Source of the DNA: UBA1161 sp002311745
GTDB taxonomy: Bacteria > Planctomycetota > Phycisphaerae > Tepidisphaerales > Tepidisphaeraceae
DNA: 64,000 nt
Assembly (NCBI GenBank): GCA_050018415.1
Contig: JBEKAB010000003.1
Location: 124,001-188,000 of the forward strand
Direction of reading: 5' to 3'
In this document: positions 9,301 through 16,826 of the stretch, piece after piece
Layout: every line of letters starts with the position of its first letter
How positions within the stretch are numbered: the first letter of the stretch is position 1
Program-made: the position numbers and the translations under genes
Notes under the pieces: model-generated
Told to the model about the DNA's origin: nothing
The model's input: the letters and a program-made list of their open reading frames with translations, nothing else
Database searches by the model: none

Positions 9301-11057
9301 TGGTGTTGCGCAAATTGCTCAACAAGGATCCACAGCAGGATCGGGACGTGGTGCTGGAGGCGATGGCCCGCAACTACGCCAAGCTGCCGGGCCGGCTGGA
9401 TGTGGCGGTGTCGCGGCTGGCGCTGGCCGCGGCCGCGGCGCCGGCGGCAAATCTGCACCAGCCCCTGGTCCTGCCGGATGGATCGCTCTTGCAAGGCATG
9501 ACGCTGGCGCAGGCGCATGACCTGCTGGCCCGCTACAGCGCTAACGCCAGCAATGAATCGCTTCCGGATTTTCGCCTGCCCACCAGCGCCCAGCGCACCG
9601 CCTACGCGCAGCGCACCCACCAGCAACTGGCCGATCCCTTCATGACCGGCGCGACCCTGCCGGGCATGGAAGCGCTCCTGCCGCCGCTGGATGGATTTGC
9701 CCGCAACGATCGGCTGGTGGCGTGGAATGCGCAGGCGGGGCTGCTGATTTTCGCCGCGCCCGGCGGCACGCCATTGTGCAGCTGCGCCCAGATCAAGACC
9801 GTGCCGCGCGGCATCGCCTGGCTTGCGCAGGGGCTGGCGGCCTGGACGGCCGACGGCGTCTTCCTGATCGATCCGCAAACCGGCCAATTGCGCTGGAGCG
9901 TGGATCTGGCCGCGATGGGATTGGTCGACGCGTTGAACGATTCGGCCCTCGGCGGGTTCTCCACCGGAAACGAGGCGGTCCTTTCTTCCCCGCCCGGCGC
10001 CCCAAGGCAGCCGGGGCAAGCCATGGAGACCGGCCCCGCCGAGCAGATCGTGCAGGTCGCACCCATTTCAGACCGGCTGATCCTGGCCAGCTCGCGCGGC
10101 CGACTGGCCGCCGTCGACCTCTCGGGAAAACTCCTCTGGCAACATCGCGTCAGCGAGCGCGGCGTCGATCGGTTACTGGCCAATGAAGATTTCGCCGTCG
10201 TCCGTTTCGAGGATGCTCAGAACATCCAGTTGGTCGTCTTGAATTCTGACAACGGAGAATGGGTGGGCCGAAAATCATTCTCCGCCGATGGCAACCAGTT
10301 CCCGGTGAATCTGGCGCTGGCGGCGGATGGAACGCTGGTCTATACCCTGCCGGACCGCATCTGCATCCAGGATTTGTACGACGCCAATTCAACGCCGCAG
10401 GGGATGGAACCGAAGTTGTCTTCCCCGCCGGCCCTGGAAACGGCTCAGATGTTTCTGGGGGCCGCTGCGCCGGATCAATTGATCGTGCACGGCGGCCGCG
10501 TCTTCGCCGTTGCCGACCAGGGCAGGCAGGTGCGCATCTATTCGCTGGACACCGCCAAGCCTTGGGAATATTCCGCGCCGGACGGCGAGGCGCAGACGGA
10601 GGCCGTCCTGCCCACCCGCTCCAACGGCAGCCCCAACGTGACCCTGCGCATCTCGGGCGATTACCTCTACGTGCTCAGTTCGCAGGATTTGGTCGCGTAT
10701 CAGATCGATCGGCCGTGGTTGACGTGGAACACGCCCGTCCCGGCGACGGGGACGCGCGATTTTGCCCAGATGCTCCTGGGCCGGGATTATCTGATCCTGG
10801 TGGACCTGCGCCGCCCGCCCCTGACCGTCAGCAACCGTGCCGGAAGCCGCGTGACGCTGTGCGGATACAGCCGCGCGCGACTGAAGGATCGCCCCGAGGT
10901 GGAATCCGGCAACGGCCCGTACCCGCATGAAGTCGCCGAACCCGGCGGCATCGTCGCCTGGCAGGCGTTCGAGGGTGGAATCGCCTATTTCAGCCAGGGA
11001 TCGATCCACATTCTGCTGGGCATGCGCGACCACATCAATGAAATCACTCCCAACTGA
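6369..11057 (+). CDS. Giant TPR / PQQ-like beta-propeller protein, probably exported
   Basis: A 1,562-residue protein with a hydrophobic N-terminus (VVGAGVLVLAGASSPM) that looks like a signal peptide. Then come TPR-like helical repeats (about 50-250, for example WGKSADLYQEILEKYPDRVV). A first PQQ-type propeller spans about 330-740, with blades such as RLVCLDRRSGQELWTV and YCYVxxGxxRWATY-type patterns. A middle helical TPR block (about 750-1030) follows, then a second propeller (about 1090-1560), for example FLIDPQTGQLRWSVDLAAMG and AVDLSGKLLWQHRV. No catalytic residues are recognisable, so a scaffold or envelope role is inferred. GTG at 6366 directly precedes the chosen ATG, and ATG 6381 is also possible. 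A smaller PQQ-propeller lipoprotein is encoded at 59802-61052. Confidence 0.85.
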   Translation: MFGRMASRWVVGAGVLVLAGASSPMRCPGDVAAPADMYGRDNAAGVYVRDSAVALEKLALAQRMQRLKEWGKSADLYQEILEKYPDRVVPAAEDAQQRIVQYTSVTEAVRQALCQWPPEGLEVYRGRYEAPAAKLLAQATSGSIALAKLHQVFSLYFPTESGKSAGIALMDAYFELGDYAAVSQIGQRLLRWHPDLTAQRPMVLYRAALAEKLCGDDESAQQELQELLARFPRATGTIRGQDVLLTESLQRELARATAIVAGGAGDSWTTAGGDESRGKISTSTLKPAARLYSIPLSVMAWRQLDPNLRRQLEQQNAAQEELGARLGVMPAVDHSELFFQDNVCLYAVDLDSGTPLATWTGTWPGGVYRLSGGAVPVPAGQQLCVTVTDQYVAAVMGLPDRLGLFTGGGVPSPSRLVCLDRRSGQELWTVTARHLPEDQAALRHLQLESAPLIVGDNLYVIGLGGKGQQFEDCYVLCFNVTNGQFRWATYIASSASEQAAINADGQVVFSDAVSHIAYAGGRLFVVTNLGAVASLDAYSGSVLWLNIYREQNVAGMTMLLPPFAVIAQQQPQGMPLTAPPWIYNPAIVQNGRVFVFPVDSKYIYVYDAGTGREIKRIWPTDLGDYTEAGRPDTLLAVHGDMMYLSGPVRAWSLPWRDYDHDKNPAPPGSWASFDVPEPRGRGFVTGDAIYLPRQSALRRLLLKNGSIDPTDGTFPKTGWDKPAEGPGNVVVAEDHLIVAGDHQVAVYADIDMARAKLDRQVAAAPDDPEPRLHYAEVMFVAGQTALAEQKLQEAFARLGGVANPPGPVRQRAFADAMDFAARLGARSAGAAEIAALYDLAHAAAQTPMQQAQYCQAVAGFHLSRKDFAGAIQFYQQILSDPAIRAAPLLDPQTSLMTQAGAVAEKAIAQILISPEGQDAYARFEQAAADALARAQAGGDPLQLLDVARLYPNAQAAHSAMMVAARQFEARGDARQATLVLRKLLNKDPQQDRDVVLEAMARNYAKLPGRLDVAVSRLALAAAAAPAANLHQPLVLPDGSLLQGMTLAQAHDLLARYSANASNESLPDFRLPTSAQRTAYAQRTHQQLADPFMTGATLPGMEALLPPLDGFARNDRLVAWNAQAGLLIFAAPGGTPLCSCAQIKTVPRGIAWLAQGLAAWTADGVFLIDPQTGQLRWSVDLAAMGLVDALNDSALGGFSTGNEAVLSSPPGAPRQPGQAMETGPAEQIVQVAPISDRLILASSRGRLAAVDLSGKLLWQHRVSERGVDRLLANEDFAVVRFEDAQNIQLVVLNSDNGEWVGRKSFSADGNQFPVNLALAADGTLVYTLPDRICIQDLYDANSTPQGMEPKLSSPPALETAQMFLGAAAPDQLIVHGGRVFAVADQGRQVRIYSLDTAKPWEYSAPDGEAQTEAVLPTRSNGSPNVTLRISGDYLYVLSSQDLVAYQIDRPWLTWNTPVPATGTRDFAQMLLGRDYLILVDLRRPPLTVSNRAGSRVTLCGYSRARLKDRPEVESGNGPYPHEVAEPGGIVAWQAFEGGIAYFSQGSIHILLGMRDHINEITPN

Positions 11058-11125
11058 TGCACCCCGGGACGCCGGGCCCAAGTTGCTGCACCATCGACGC
11101 GGGTCTATAATTGGCCCGAGGTTTT

Positions 11126-11389
11126 ATGTCCCCCGCCGCCGTCGGTTCCAGCCAACCATGCCCGTTACGCGAAAAAGTCCAGGGCGTGATCGACCTGATC
11201 CGTCCGGCGGTGCAGGCCGATGGCGGGGACATCGAACTGGTCGACGTCAGCGACGCGGGGGTGGTTTCAATCCGCTTTCACGGGGCCTGCCACGGCTGCC
11301 CCAGCAGCACCATGACCCTGCAAATGGGCATCGAGCGGAACGTGCGCGAGAGCGTCCCCGAGGTCACTCGCGTGATCCCCGTTCCCTGA
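11126..11389 (+). CDS. NifU C-terminal-domain iron-sulfur scaffold protein
   Basis: An 87-residue single-domain protein. It contains the conserved IRPAVQADGGDIELVDV segment and the cluster-binding pair in GACHGCPSSTMTL (C-x-x-C). Free-standing NifU/NfuA-type domains assemble and deliver [4Fe-4S] or [2Fe-2S] clusters to apoproteins in the cytoplasm. GAGG at about 11118-11121 lies at correct spacing from the ATG at 11126; a TTG 15 bases earlier is in frame but has no ribosome binding site. The gene stands 68 bases after the propeller gene. Possible clients in this window are the IOR and glutamate synthase enzymes. Confidence 0.92.
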   Translation: MSPAAVGSSQPCPLREKVQGVIDLIRPAVQADGGDIELVDVSDAGVVSIRFHGACHGCPSSTMTLQMGIERNVRESVPEVTRVIPVP

Positions 11390-11402
11390 CCCAAGCACTT
11401 AT

Positions 11403-11430
11403 TTAGCGGCGGTGCGCAGCACCGCGGGTT
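11403..11430. repeat. Solo 28-bp copy of a palindromic-element arm
   Basis: The 28 bases from TTAGCGGCGG to CCGCGGGTT differ at only one position from each arm of the inverted repeat at 58126-58195, 47 kb away. Here only one arm is present, 9 bases before the tadA start codon, so it forms the 5' leader of tadA. Confidence 0.85.
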
Positions 11431-11439
11431 CCCGCGTTA

Positions 11440-11907
11440 ATGAACAGCGATGAACTTCTGATGGCCCAAGCGATCGCCCAAGCCAAGGCGGCGCTGGCCC
11501 TGGAGGAAGTTCCCGTCGGCTGCGTCGTGGCCGATGGCTCCGGGCGCATCATCGGCCGCGGGCACAACCGCCGCCAAGCCGACGCCGATCCCACCGCCCA
11601 CGCGGAAATCCTCGCCCTGCGCCAAGCGGCCGCGGTTATGGGCTCCTGGCGGCTGGACGGCTGCACCGCCGTCGTTACCCTGGAGCCTTGCCCGATGTGC
11701 TGCGGCGCGCTGGTCAACGCCCGCGTGCAGCGCCTGGTGTACGGCTGCGACGATCCCAAGGCCGGCGCGGTCCGCAGCCTGTTCCAAATTTGCGACGATC
11801 CGCGGCTCAATCATCGCATCGAGATCAGCGCCGGCGTCTTGGCTGAATCGTGCGGACAGCTCCTGAAAGAATTCTTCGCGGCCCAGCGGGCCTTGGGGAA
11901 GAAATGA
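11440..11907 (+). CDS. tadA: tRNA-specific adenosine deaminase TadA
   Basis: Deaminates A34 of tRNA-Arg(ACG) to inosine so that CGN codons can be decoded. The 155-residue protein has the full cytidine-deaminase-fold active site: zinc-binding His and the proton-shuttle Glu in TAHAEI (His54, Glu56), and two zinc cysteines in EPCPMCCGA (Cys84, Cys87). GCDDPKAGAVRSLFQI matches the TadA-specific segment after the fold, and the RNA-binding C-terminal helix follows (LLKEFFAAQRA). ATG at 11440 directly follows a short leader holding a repeat arm (11403-11430). The stop TGA overlaps the ATG of the next gene (ATGA at 11904), so the two are translationally coupled. Confidence 0.96.
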   Translation: MNSDELLMAQAIAQAKAALALEEVPVGCVVADGSGRIIGRGHNRRQADADPTAHAEILALRQAAAVMGSWRLDGCTAVVTLEPCPMCCGALVNARVQRLVYGCDDPKAGAVRSLFQICDDPRLNHRIEISAGVLAESCGQLLKEFFAAQRALGKK

Positions 11908-13493
11908 CCGAGCTTCAGGGCGGGCGGCAGGGACTTTGGACGGCGGGAATGTATCTGGCCGTGCTGGCCGCCGCCGCCATCGTCTTTGCCCCGGTCTGCC
12001 GGTTCAACTTTGTCTATTGGGATGATCTGGAGCTGGTGGTGCAGAACCCGCAACTGCATCCGCCGACGCTGCAGAATCTCGGGGCATTCTGGACCGCGCC
12101 TTACGAGCGGCTCTACACGCCGGCCGCGTATTCGCTTTGGTGGATGCTGAGCCGACTCTGCGGCGGCGTCACGGATGCCAGCGCGTTTCACGCCGCCAAT
12201 CTTCTGCTGCACCTTTTCGCCGTGGCATTGGTCTTTTCCATTCTGCGGACCTGCATCCGCTGGGACTGGGCCGCTCTGGCGGGAACGCTGCTGTTTGCCG
12301 TGCATCCCCTGCAAGTGGAAGCCGTCGCCTGGGTGTCGGGGATGAACAATCTGCTGGCCGCCGTGTTTTGCCTGGCGGCCATCCGGCTGTACCTGGAATT
12401 TGCCCGCCGTGCGTCCGCGGATCGTTGGGCGTTTTACGCCGGAGCGACGTTGGCTTTTTTGCTGGCGCTGCTGGCCAAACCGACGGCCGTGGCGGCGCCG
12501 CTGATGGCCGCCGTCCTGGATGTCGCCATCCTGCGACGGCGGATCGCCAAGGTGGCCGTCTCGATCCTGCCCTGGCTGTGCGCCGCGGCCGTGCTGGCCA
12601 TCCTCACCAGCCGCTTGCAACCAACCCCCCCAGCCACGCCGATTTTGCAGCGGCCGGCCGTCGCCCTGGATGCCCTTGCGTTTTATCTGTGGAAATTGCT
12701 TTGGCCGATGCGATTGAGCATCGACTACGTGCGCACGCCGATGCGCATCTGGCAAAGCCGCCAGTGGATCGGGGGCGCAGCGGCCGTCGCCGCCGTCGCC
12801 GCGGCCATTGGGATGGGGCGGTCCCGGCGCGCCGGGGGCCTCGGTCTCGGCCTGGCCGTCCTGATCGCCGGCCTTCTGCCCGTGTTGGGTTTGTTTGCTT
12901 TTGATTTCCAGAGGTATTCCACGGTTGCCGACCGGTACATGTACCTGGCGATGTTGGGCGCGGCCCTGATGCTGGCGTGGACGGCCAACCGCTGGCCGAC
13001 GCTCGCACTGGCCGCGGTCGTGGGTGCGGCGATTTGCCTGCTGGCCTGGCGCAGCGAAATGCAACTGCGGAATTGGAAAAACACCGACGCCCTGGTCGCT
13101 CATACCCTACAGCTCGATCCCCTCAGCACGGTGGGCAATAAAATCTTGGCTTTCCAGCGGGCCAGGCAGCAGCGCTGGCAGGAGGCCGCAGCCTTGTATC
13201 GCACCGCTCTGATCCGCAATCCTCAAGATGGCGACGTGCTCTACAACTTGGCCAATGCCCTGAGCAAAGGCGGCGATCCGCTGGGCGCGATCGACGAGTA
13301 CCAACGGGCCATTCCGCTTCTGGAGCCGGCCCGGCGCCTGTCGGCCATGAACAACCTGGGCATCGCCTATTTCGACGCTGGGCAGGAGGAGCGGGCCGAA
13401 AACGAGTTCCTGGCCGTGCTGCAGATCGATCCGCAAAACGCCCATGCCAGAAAAAATCTCGCCCTGATCACCATCGGCGTGCCAAGAGACTAA
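11904..13493 (+). CDS. GT-C-type membrane protein with C-terminal TPR (TMTC-like)
   Basis: A 529-residue protein with about nine membrane segments, then a lumenal/periplasmic tail with TPR repeats (NPQDGDVLYNLANALSKGG, RLSAMNNLGIAYFDAGQ, RAENEFLAVLQIDPQN). The first loop carries FNFVYWDDLELVVQNPQLH; a YWDD-type acidic pair after the first helix is typical of DUF1736/TMTC O-mannosyltransferase-like proteins. HPLQVEAVAWVSG and the ADRYMYLAMLG segment are also characteristic of that family. I infer a dolichyl/undecaprenyl-phosphate sugar transferase; the substrate is unknown. GGGGAAG precedes the ATG that overlaps the tadA stop. A much longer frame upstream was rejected because it would overlap tadA by 58 bases. 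Confidence 0.8.
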   Translation: MTELQGGRQGLWTAGMYLAVLAAAAIVFAPVCRFNFVYWDDLELVVQNPQLHPPTLQNLGAFWTAPYERLYTPAAYSLWWMLSRLCGGVTDASAFHAANLLLHLFAVALVFSILRTCIRWDWAALAGTLLFAVHPLQVEAVAWVSGMNNLLAAVFCLAAIRLYLEFARRASADRWAFYAGATLAFLLALLAKPTAVAAPLMAAVLDVAILRRRIAKVAVSILPWLCAAAVLAILTSRLQPTPPATPILQRPAVALDALAFYLWKLLWPMRLSIDYVRTPMRIWQSRQWIGGAAAVAAVAAAIGMGRSRRAGGLGLGLAVLIAGLLPVLGLFAFDFQRYSTVADRYMYLAMLGAALMLAWTANRWPTLALAAVVGAAICLLAWRSEMQLRNWKNTDALVAHTLQLDPLSTVGNKILAFQRARQQRWQEAAALYRTALIRNPQDGDVLYNLANALSKGGDPLGAIDEYQRAIPLLEPARRLSAMNNLGIAYFDAGQEERAENEFLAVLQIDPQNAHARKNLALITIGVPRD

Positions 13494-13535
13494 GAGATTC
13501 GTACACTATTTCCTTCATCAACACAGGAGATTTCC

Positions 13536-14432
13536 GTGCCGCAGCCAGTTCTGGCCGTCGTCAGCGTTCTGGGCAAGGACCAGAAGGGCGTGGTTGCCCA
13601 GTTCGCCACCTACATGGCCGAGCGAGGCATCAACATCGAGGACATCGAGCAGCGCGTCGTCCGCGGGTTTTTCCTGATGGACATGCTGGTCGATCTGAAG
13701 GACCTGACGGTCGATCTTTCGGAGCTGATCACCGGCCTGCTGGACGTGGGCAAAAAGCTGGAGATGGAGGTGCGCGTCCATCTGCACAGCGAGCGGCGGC
13801 TCAAGAAGGTGGCGCTGCTGGTCAGCAAGGAGCCGCATTGCCTGCGCCGCCTCATCGACGATTTTTCCCAGGGGCGGCTGGCCGCCGCCGTCGCCGTCGT
13901 CTTGTCCAACCACCCGGACCTCGAGCCGCTGGCCCGGCAGGCCGGGCTGAAGTTCGCCTGGCAAAGCTCGGACGATGTGGAGAAACATTTCGATTGGCTG
14001 CTCAAAAACCTGCAGTCGCACAGTCCGGACCTGGTCGTGTTGGCTCGCTACATGCGCATCCTTCCACCGCGGATTATTGAGGCCTTTGCCAATCGCATCG
14101 TGAACATCCATCCATCGCTGTTGCCGTATTTCCCCGGCGCCGCGCCGTACAAGCAAGCGTACGAAAGCGGCGTCCGCGTGCACGGGTGCACCGCTCACTT
14201 CGTGACCCACCAGCTCGACGAGGGTCCGGTCATCCTTCAGGATGTTTTTCACATCAACGTCGGCGCCGACGCCCTGGACGACGTGAAGGAAAAGGGCCTC
14301 TCTTTGGAGGCGGAGGTCCTCAGCCGCGCCGTCAAGCTGTTCGTCGATGAGGAACTGGTCGTGGTCGACGGCAAGGTCATTTTCAAGCCCGGGATCAGCC
14401 GATTCCTGACCAGCTCTGCCCCGCGCCCGTGA
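13536..14432 (+). CDS. purU: Formyltetrahydrofolate deformylase PurU
   Basis: Hydrolyses 10-formyl-THF to THF and formate, balancing the one-carbon pool and feeding formate to purine synthesis. The 298-residue protein has an N-terminal ACT domain (LAVVSVLGKDQKGVVAQFATYM, about 5-85) and a formyl-transferase-like domain from about 90. Catalytic motifs are the Asn and His of VNIHPSLLPYFPGAAPYKQA and the Asp in THQLDEGPVILQ. AGGAGA at 13525-13530 sits 5 bases before a GTG start at 13536, which decides the start. With purM- and purH-like genes elsewhere in the window it fits purine metabolism. Confidence 0.94.
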   Translation: MPQPVLAVVSVLGKDQKGVVAQFATYMAERGINIEDIEQRVVRGFFLMDMLVDLKDLTVDLSELITGLLDVGKKLEMEVRVHLHSERRLKKVALLVSKEPHCLRRLIDDFSQGRLAAAVAVVLSNHPDLEPLARQAGLKFAWQSSDDVEKHFDWLLKNLQSHSPDLVVLARYMRILPPRIIEAFANRIVNIHPSLLPYFPGAAPYKQAYESGVRVHGCTAHFVTHQLDEGPVILQDVFHINVGADALDDVKEKGLSLEAEVLSRAVKLFVDEELVVVDGKVIFKPGISRFLTSSAPRP

Positions 14433-14436
14433 TCGC

Positions 14437-15201
14437 ATGCTGCACGTTGCCGATGAGTTTGCGCCCGTCCTTGCCGACCTGCTCTTCACGGCGGAAATGG
14501 TTTTCCAGCACCCCGACGTCAAACCCTGGCGCCAACTGGCCGATCGCGAAAATTGTCTGTGGGATATTCGCAGGCCCGACGGAAGCACGCTGCGCTTGCA
14601 CGTGAAGCGCTATCCGCCGGGACGGCATCGCGTCGCAAAGCAGGAGGCCGATTCCTATCGCGACCTGCGGCAGGCTGCCGTCCCCACGGCCAAACTGGCG
14701 GCTTGGGGCACGCTGGCCGACGGCCGCAGCTTCGTCATGATCGAGGATTTGGCTGGATTCGCTGCGGCCGACAAGCTGATCGCCGCCGGCGCGCCGTTTG
14801 AAAAACTGCTGATTCCCACCGCCGACCTGGCCGCGGCCCTGCACAACGCCGGCTTCCATCATCGCGATTTGTATCTGTGCCATTTCTTCGCGAAGGTGGA
14901 TGGGGGCGGTGTCGACGTCCGGCTGATCGACATCGCCCGAGTCCGCCGTTTGCCCGCTCTGCTGACCCGCCGCTGGATCACCAAGGACCTTGCCCAATTC
15001 TGGTACAGCACCTTAGCGCTGCCGATCACCGATCCGCAGCGCGACCAATGGCTGGCGCGTTACGCCCGGCAGACCCGCGCTGCCGATGTCGAACGTCTAC
15101 GGCGTGCGGTCGAGCGAAAATCCCGCTTCATCGCCACCCACGACGCCAAACTGCGCGCTCGACAACCCCATCGGAACATTTCCATTCCGACAACTGAATA
15201 A
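14437..15201 (+). CDS. InaA/WaaP-family lipopolysaccharide kinase-like protein
   Basis: A 254-residue protein with the protein-kinase-like fold of the Kdo/WaaP/InaA group, which phosphorylates sugars of the lipopolysaccharide inner core. Visible motifs are LRLHVKRYPP (ATP-binding Lys), EADSYRDLRQAAVPTAKLAAW (the conserved Glu helix), the catalytic loop in GFHHRDLYLCHFF, and the metal Asp in RLIDIARVRRL. It starts 4 bases after purU, so it is probably co-transcribed. A role in envelope glycolipid synthesis is inferred from the family; the true acceptor is unknown. Confidence 0.85.
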   Translation: MLHVADEFAPVLADLLFTAEMVFQHPDVKPWRQLADRENCLWDIRRPDGSTLRLHVKRYPPGRHRVAKQEADSYRDLRQAAVPTAKLAAWGTLADGRSFVMIEDLAGFAAADKLIAAGAPFEKLLIPTADLAAALHNAGFHHRDLYLCHFFAKVDGGGVDVRLIDIARVRRLPALLTRRWITKDLAQFWYSTLALPITDPQRDQWLARYARQTRAADVERLRRAVERKSRFIATHDAKLRARQPHRNISIPTTE

Positions 15202-15211
15202 GGTGGTTTCA

Positions 15212-15571
15212 TCAACTCCGCGTGGCCATCGCCAGCGCGTCAGGACGTGTCTTGGCGATGGTGAAGAGGCGCTCCAGGCAGCAGGTTTGGAAGATGTGCA
15301 GAAGTTGCTGCGACATGCCGCACAACACCAGTTTGCCTCCGCCCTGGAGGATGCGCTGGCGCACGTTGACCATCAGGCCGAGCATCGCGCTGCCCATGTA
15401 CTGCACGTCGTTCAGGTCCATCACCCAGGGCTGGCGGCTCTTGCCCTCCAGCGCCCGCAGGACCGATTCGATCAGGGCGTCGATTTCCATCCCATCCATC
15501 ACGTCCGGCAGGGCCAGGCTCAGCACCTGCACGGATTGCTGCTGCGAAATCTCGTAGCGCTGGGATTGCAT
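15212..15571 (-). CDS. STAS-domain protein (anti-sigma factor antagonist-like)
   Basis: A 119-residue single-domain protein. The core PWVMDLNDVQYMGSAMLGLM has the STAS pattern of a buried strand, then D-S-x-x-L-type loop and helix, here with Ser in GSAML as the likely phosphorylation site. LVLCGMSQQLLHIFQTCCLE matches the next strand and helix. Such proteins switch partner kinases or anti-sigma factors by reversible phosphorylation. No RsbW-type kinase lies beside it, but a SpoIIE-type phosphatase is encoded at 48491-50155. It is convergent with the InaA-like gene, 10 bases apart. Confidence 0.85.
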   Translation of the reverse strand: MQSQRYEISQQQSVQVLSLALPDVMDGMEIDALIESVLRALEGKSRQPWVMDLNDVQYMGSAMLGLMVNVRQRILQGGGKLVLCGMSQQLLHIFQTCCLERLFTIAKTRPDALAMATRS

Positions 15572-15621
15572 GAAAAGCGACGGAATTTAAACCAAGCCCG
15601 CGGCGATTGCCACAAAAACTT

Positions 15622-16722
15622 TCAGCGCACCTGGAGGCTGTCAGCTTCGTACGTGATCCCCAGGGGAAGGATTTCCACGGCCTTGCGATTCCCTTGCTTC
15701 AGGATGGTGCCGCCGACCATCGCCGCCAGCCCCACGGCTTTGGCGGCCGAGAGGCAAGCCCCGGCATCGCCGGGACCGACGTAGGCCGCAAATCCCGCCC
15801 CCATGTTGAATGTGCCGTAAGCTTCGCTCTGTTCCACCGGACCGGTCTTCTGGATGAACCGCAGCACCGCCGGAACCTCGGGCAGCGCGCTGATCCGATA
15901 AACAAACGGCTCGGGCAAGCGCATCAATTTTCGCCAGCCGTGGCCGGTGATGTGAACGGCGTACTTGATGCGCACGCCCCGCCGCTGGCATTCGGCAACG
16001 AACGGAACGTAAATCTCGGATGCATCCAGCAGCGCCTCACCCAAGCTGCGGCCGTCGTCGATCCGCGTCAAAAATCCATCCGGCAACCGCCCGGCCAGCT
16101 CCCGGCAAAGGGTCAGCCCATTGGTGTGCACGCCGCGGCTGCCCAGAAGCACGATCACATCCCCGTCGGCGAGCTGGCCGGCAATGCGGTTGGACTTGGG
16201 TCGGATGCGCCCGATGGCCGAGCCGGCCAGCACGATGGTCTTGGCATCCACGATCCCGCGCAGGGCCGGCGTCTCCCCGCCGCCCCACACCGCCCCGCTA
16301 CGGCGGCATCCTTCGCCAAACCCGCGGGCCAGGTCCGCTCCCCGCGTGCCTTGGGCAAACCACGCCGCGTCACCCACCGCCGCGTGCATGGCAACGCTCA
16401 GCGGCAATGCGCCGCTCGTCACCAGGTCGTTGACAATGGTCACCACCGTGTCGATGCCGATGTTCTCGTAATAGCTTTTGCCCGTCAGCTCGAGCATGGC
16501 ATCGGCCACCAGGTTCTTCGTGCCCAGCCCCTCTTCCACGTGGGCCAGATATTCATCCTCCGCTTCGACCAGATAGGCGCTCTCCCCGCGGACATCCGGC
16601 GGCTGGCTCAAACCGTGCTGCGCCAGCGCCGCGACGGTCCCCGCCGCTTCTCGCTGGCAAGCGCGCTTGAACGCATCCAGCGGCCCGTAATCCACGCCGG
16701 CTTCCTGGTACGTCAGGGGCAT
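15622..16722 (-). CDS. purM: Phosphoribosylformylglycinamidine cyclo-ligase (PurM-type AIR synthase)
   Basis: Closes the imidazole ring of the purine precursor, turning FGAM into AIR with ATP. The 366-residue protein begins MPLTYQEAGVDYGPLDAFKR, matching the YxxAGVDI start of PurM. It has GLGTKNLVADAM, the VVTIVNDLVTSGALPLSVAM segment of the AIR synthase core, a GGGETPALRG glycine-rich loop and LLGSRGVHTNGLTL. HITGHGWRKLMR and FNMGAGFAAYV fit the C-terminal domain. The sequence is more divergent than typical PurM, so the symbol is given by family. The ATG at 16722 was chosen because homology begins there. It is divergent from lysA, with 104 bases between. Confidence 0.85.
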   Translation of the reverse strand: MPLTYQEAGVDYGPLDAFKRACQREAAGTVAALAQHGLSQPPDVRGESAYLVEAEDEYLAHVEEGLGTKNLVADAMLELTGKSYYENIGIDTVVTIVNDLVTSGALPLSVAMHAAVGDAAWFAQGTRGADLARGFGEGCRRSGAVWGGGETPALRGIVDAKTIVLAGSAIGRIRPKSNRIAGQLADGDVIVLLGSRGVHTNGLTLCRELAGRLPDGFLTRIDDGRSLGEALLDASEIYVPFVAECQRRGVRIKYAVHITGHGWRKLMRLPEPFVYRISALPEVPAVLRFIQKTGPVEQSEAYGTFNMGAGFAAYVGPGDAGACLSAAKAVGLAAMVGGTILKQGNRKAVEILPLGITYEADSLQVR

Positions 16723-16826
16723 ACCCTGCGTTTTAGGCCGGCGCCGTCGCAAACACAAGCAAACAGTACAGCCGCAGGCCGGGTTTTGGCTGTCGCCGGG
16801 GCATCGGTTATTGTGTTGGGACGATC

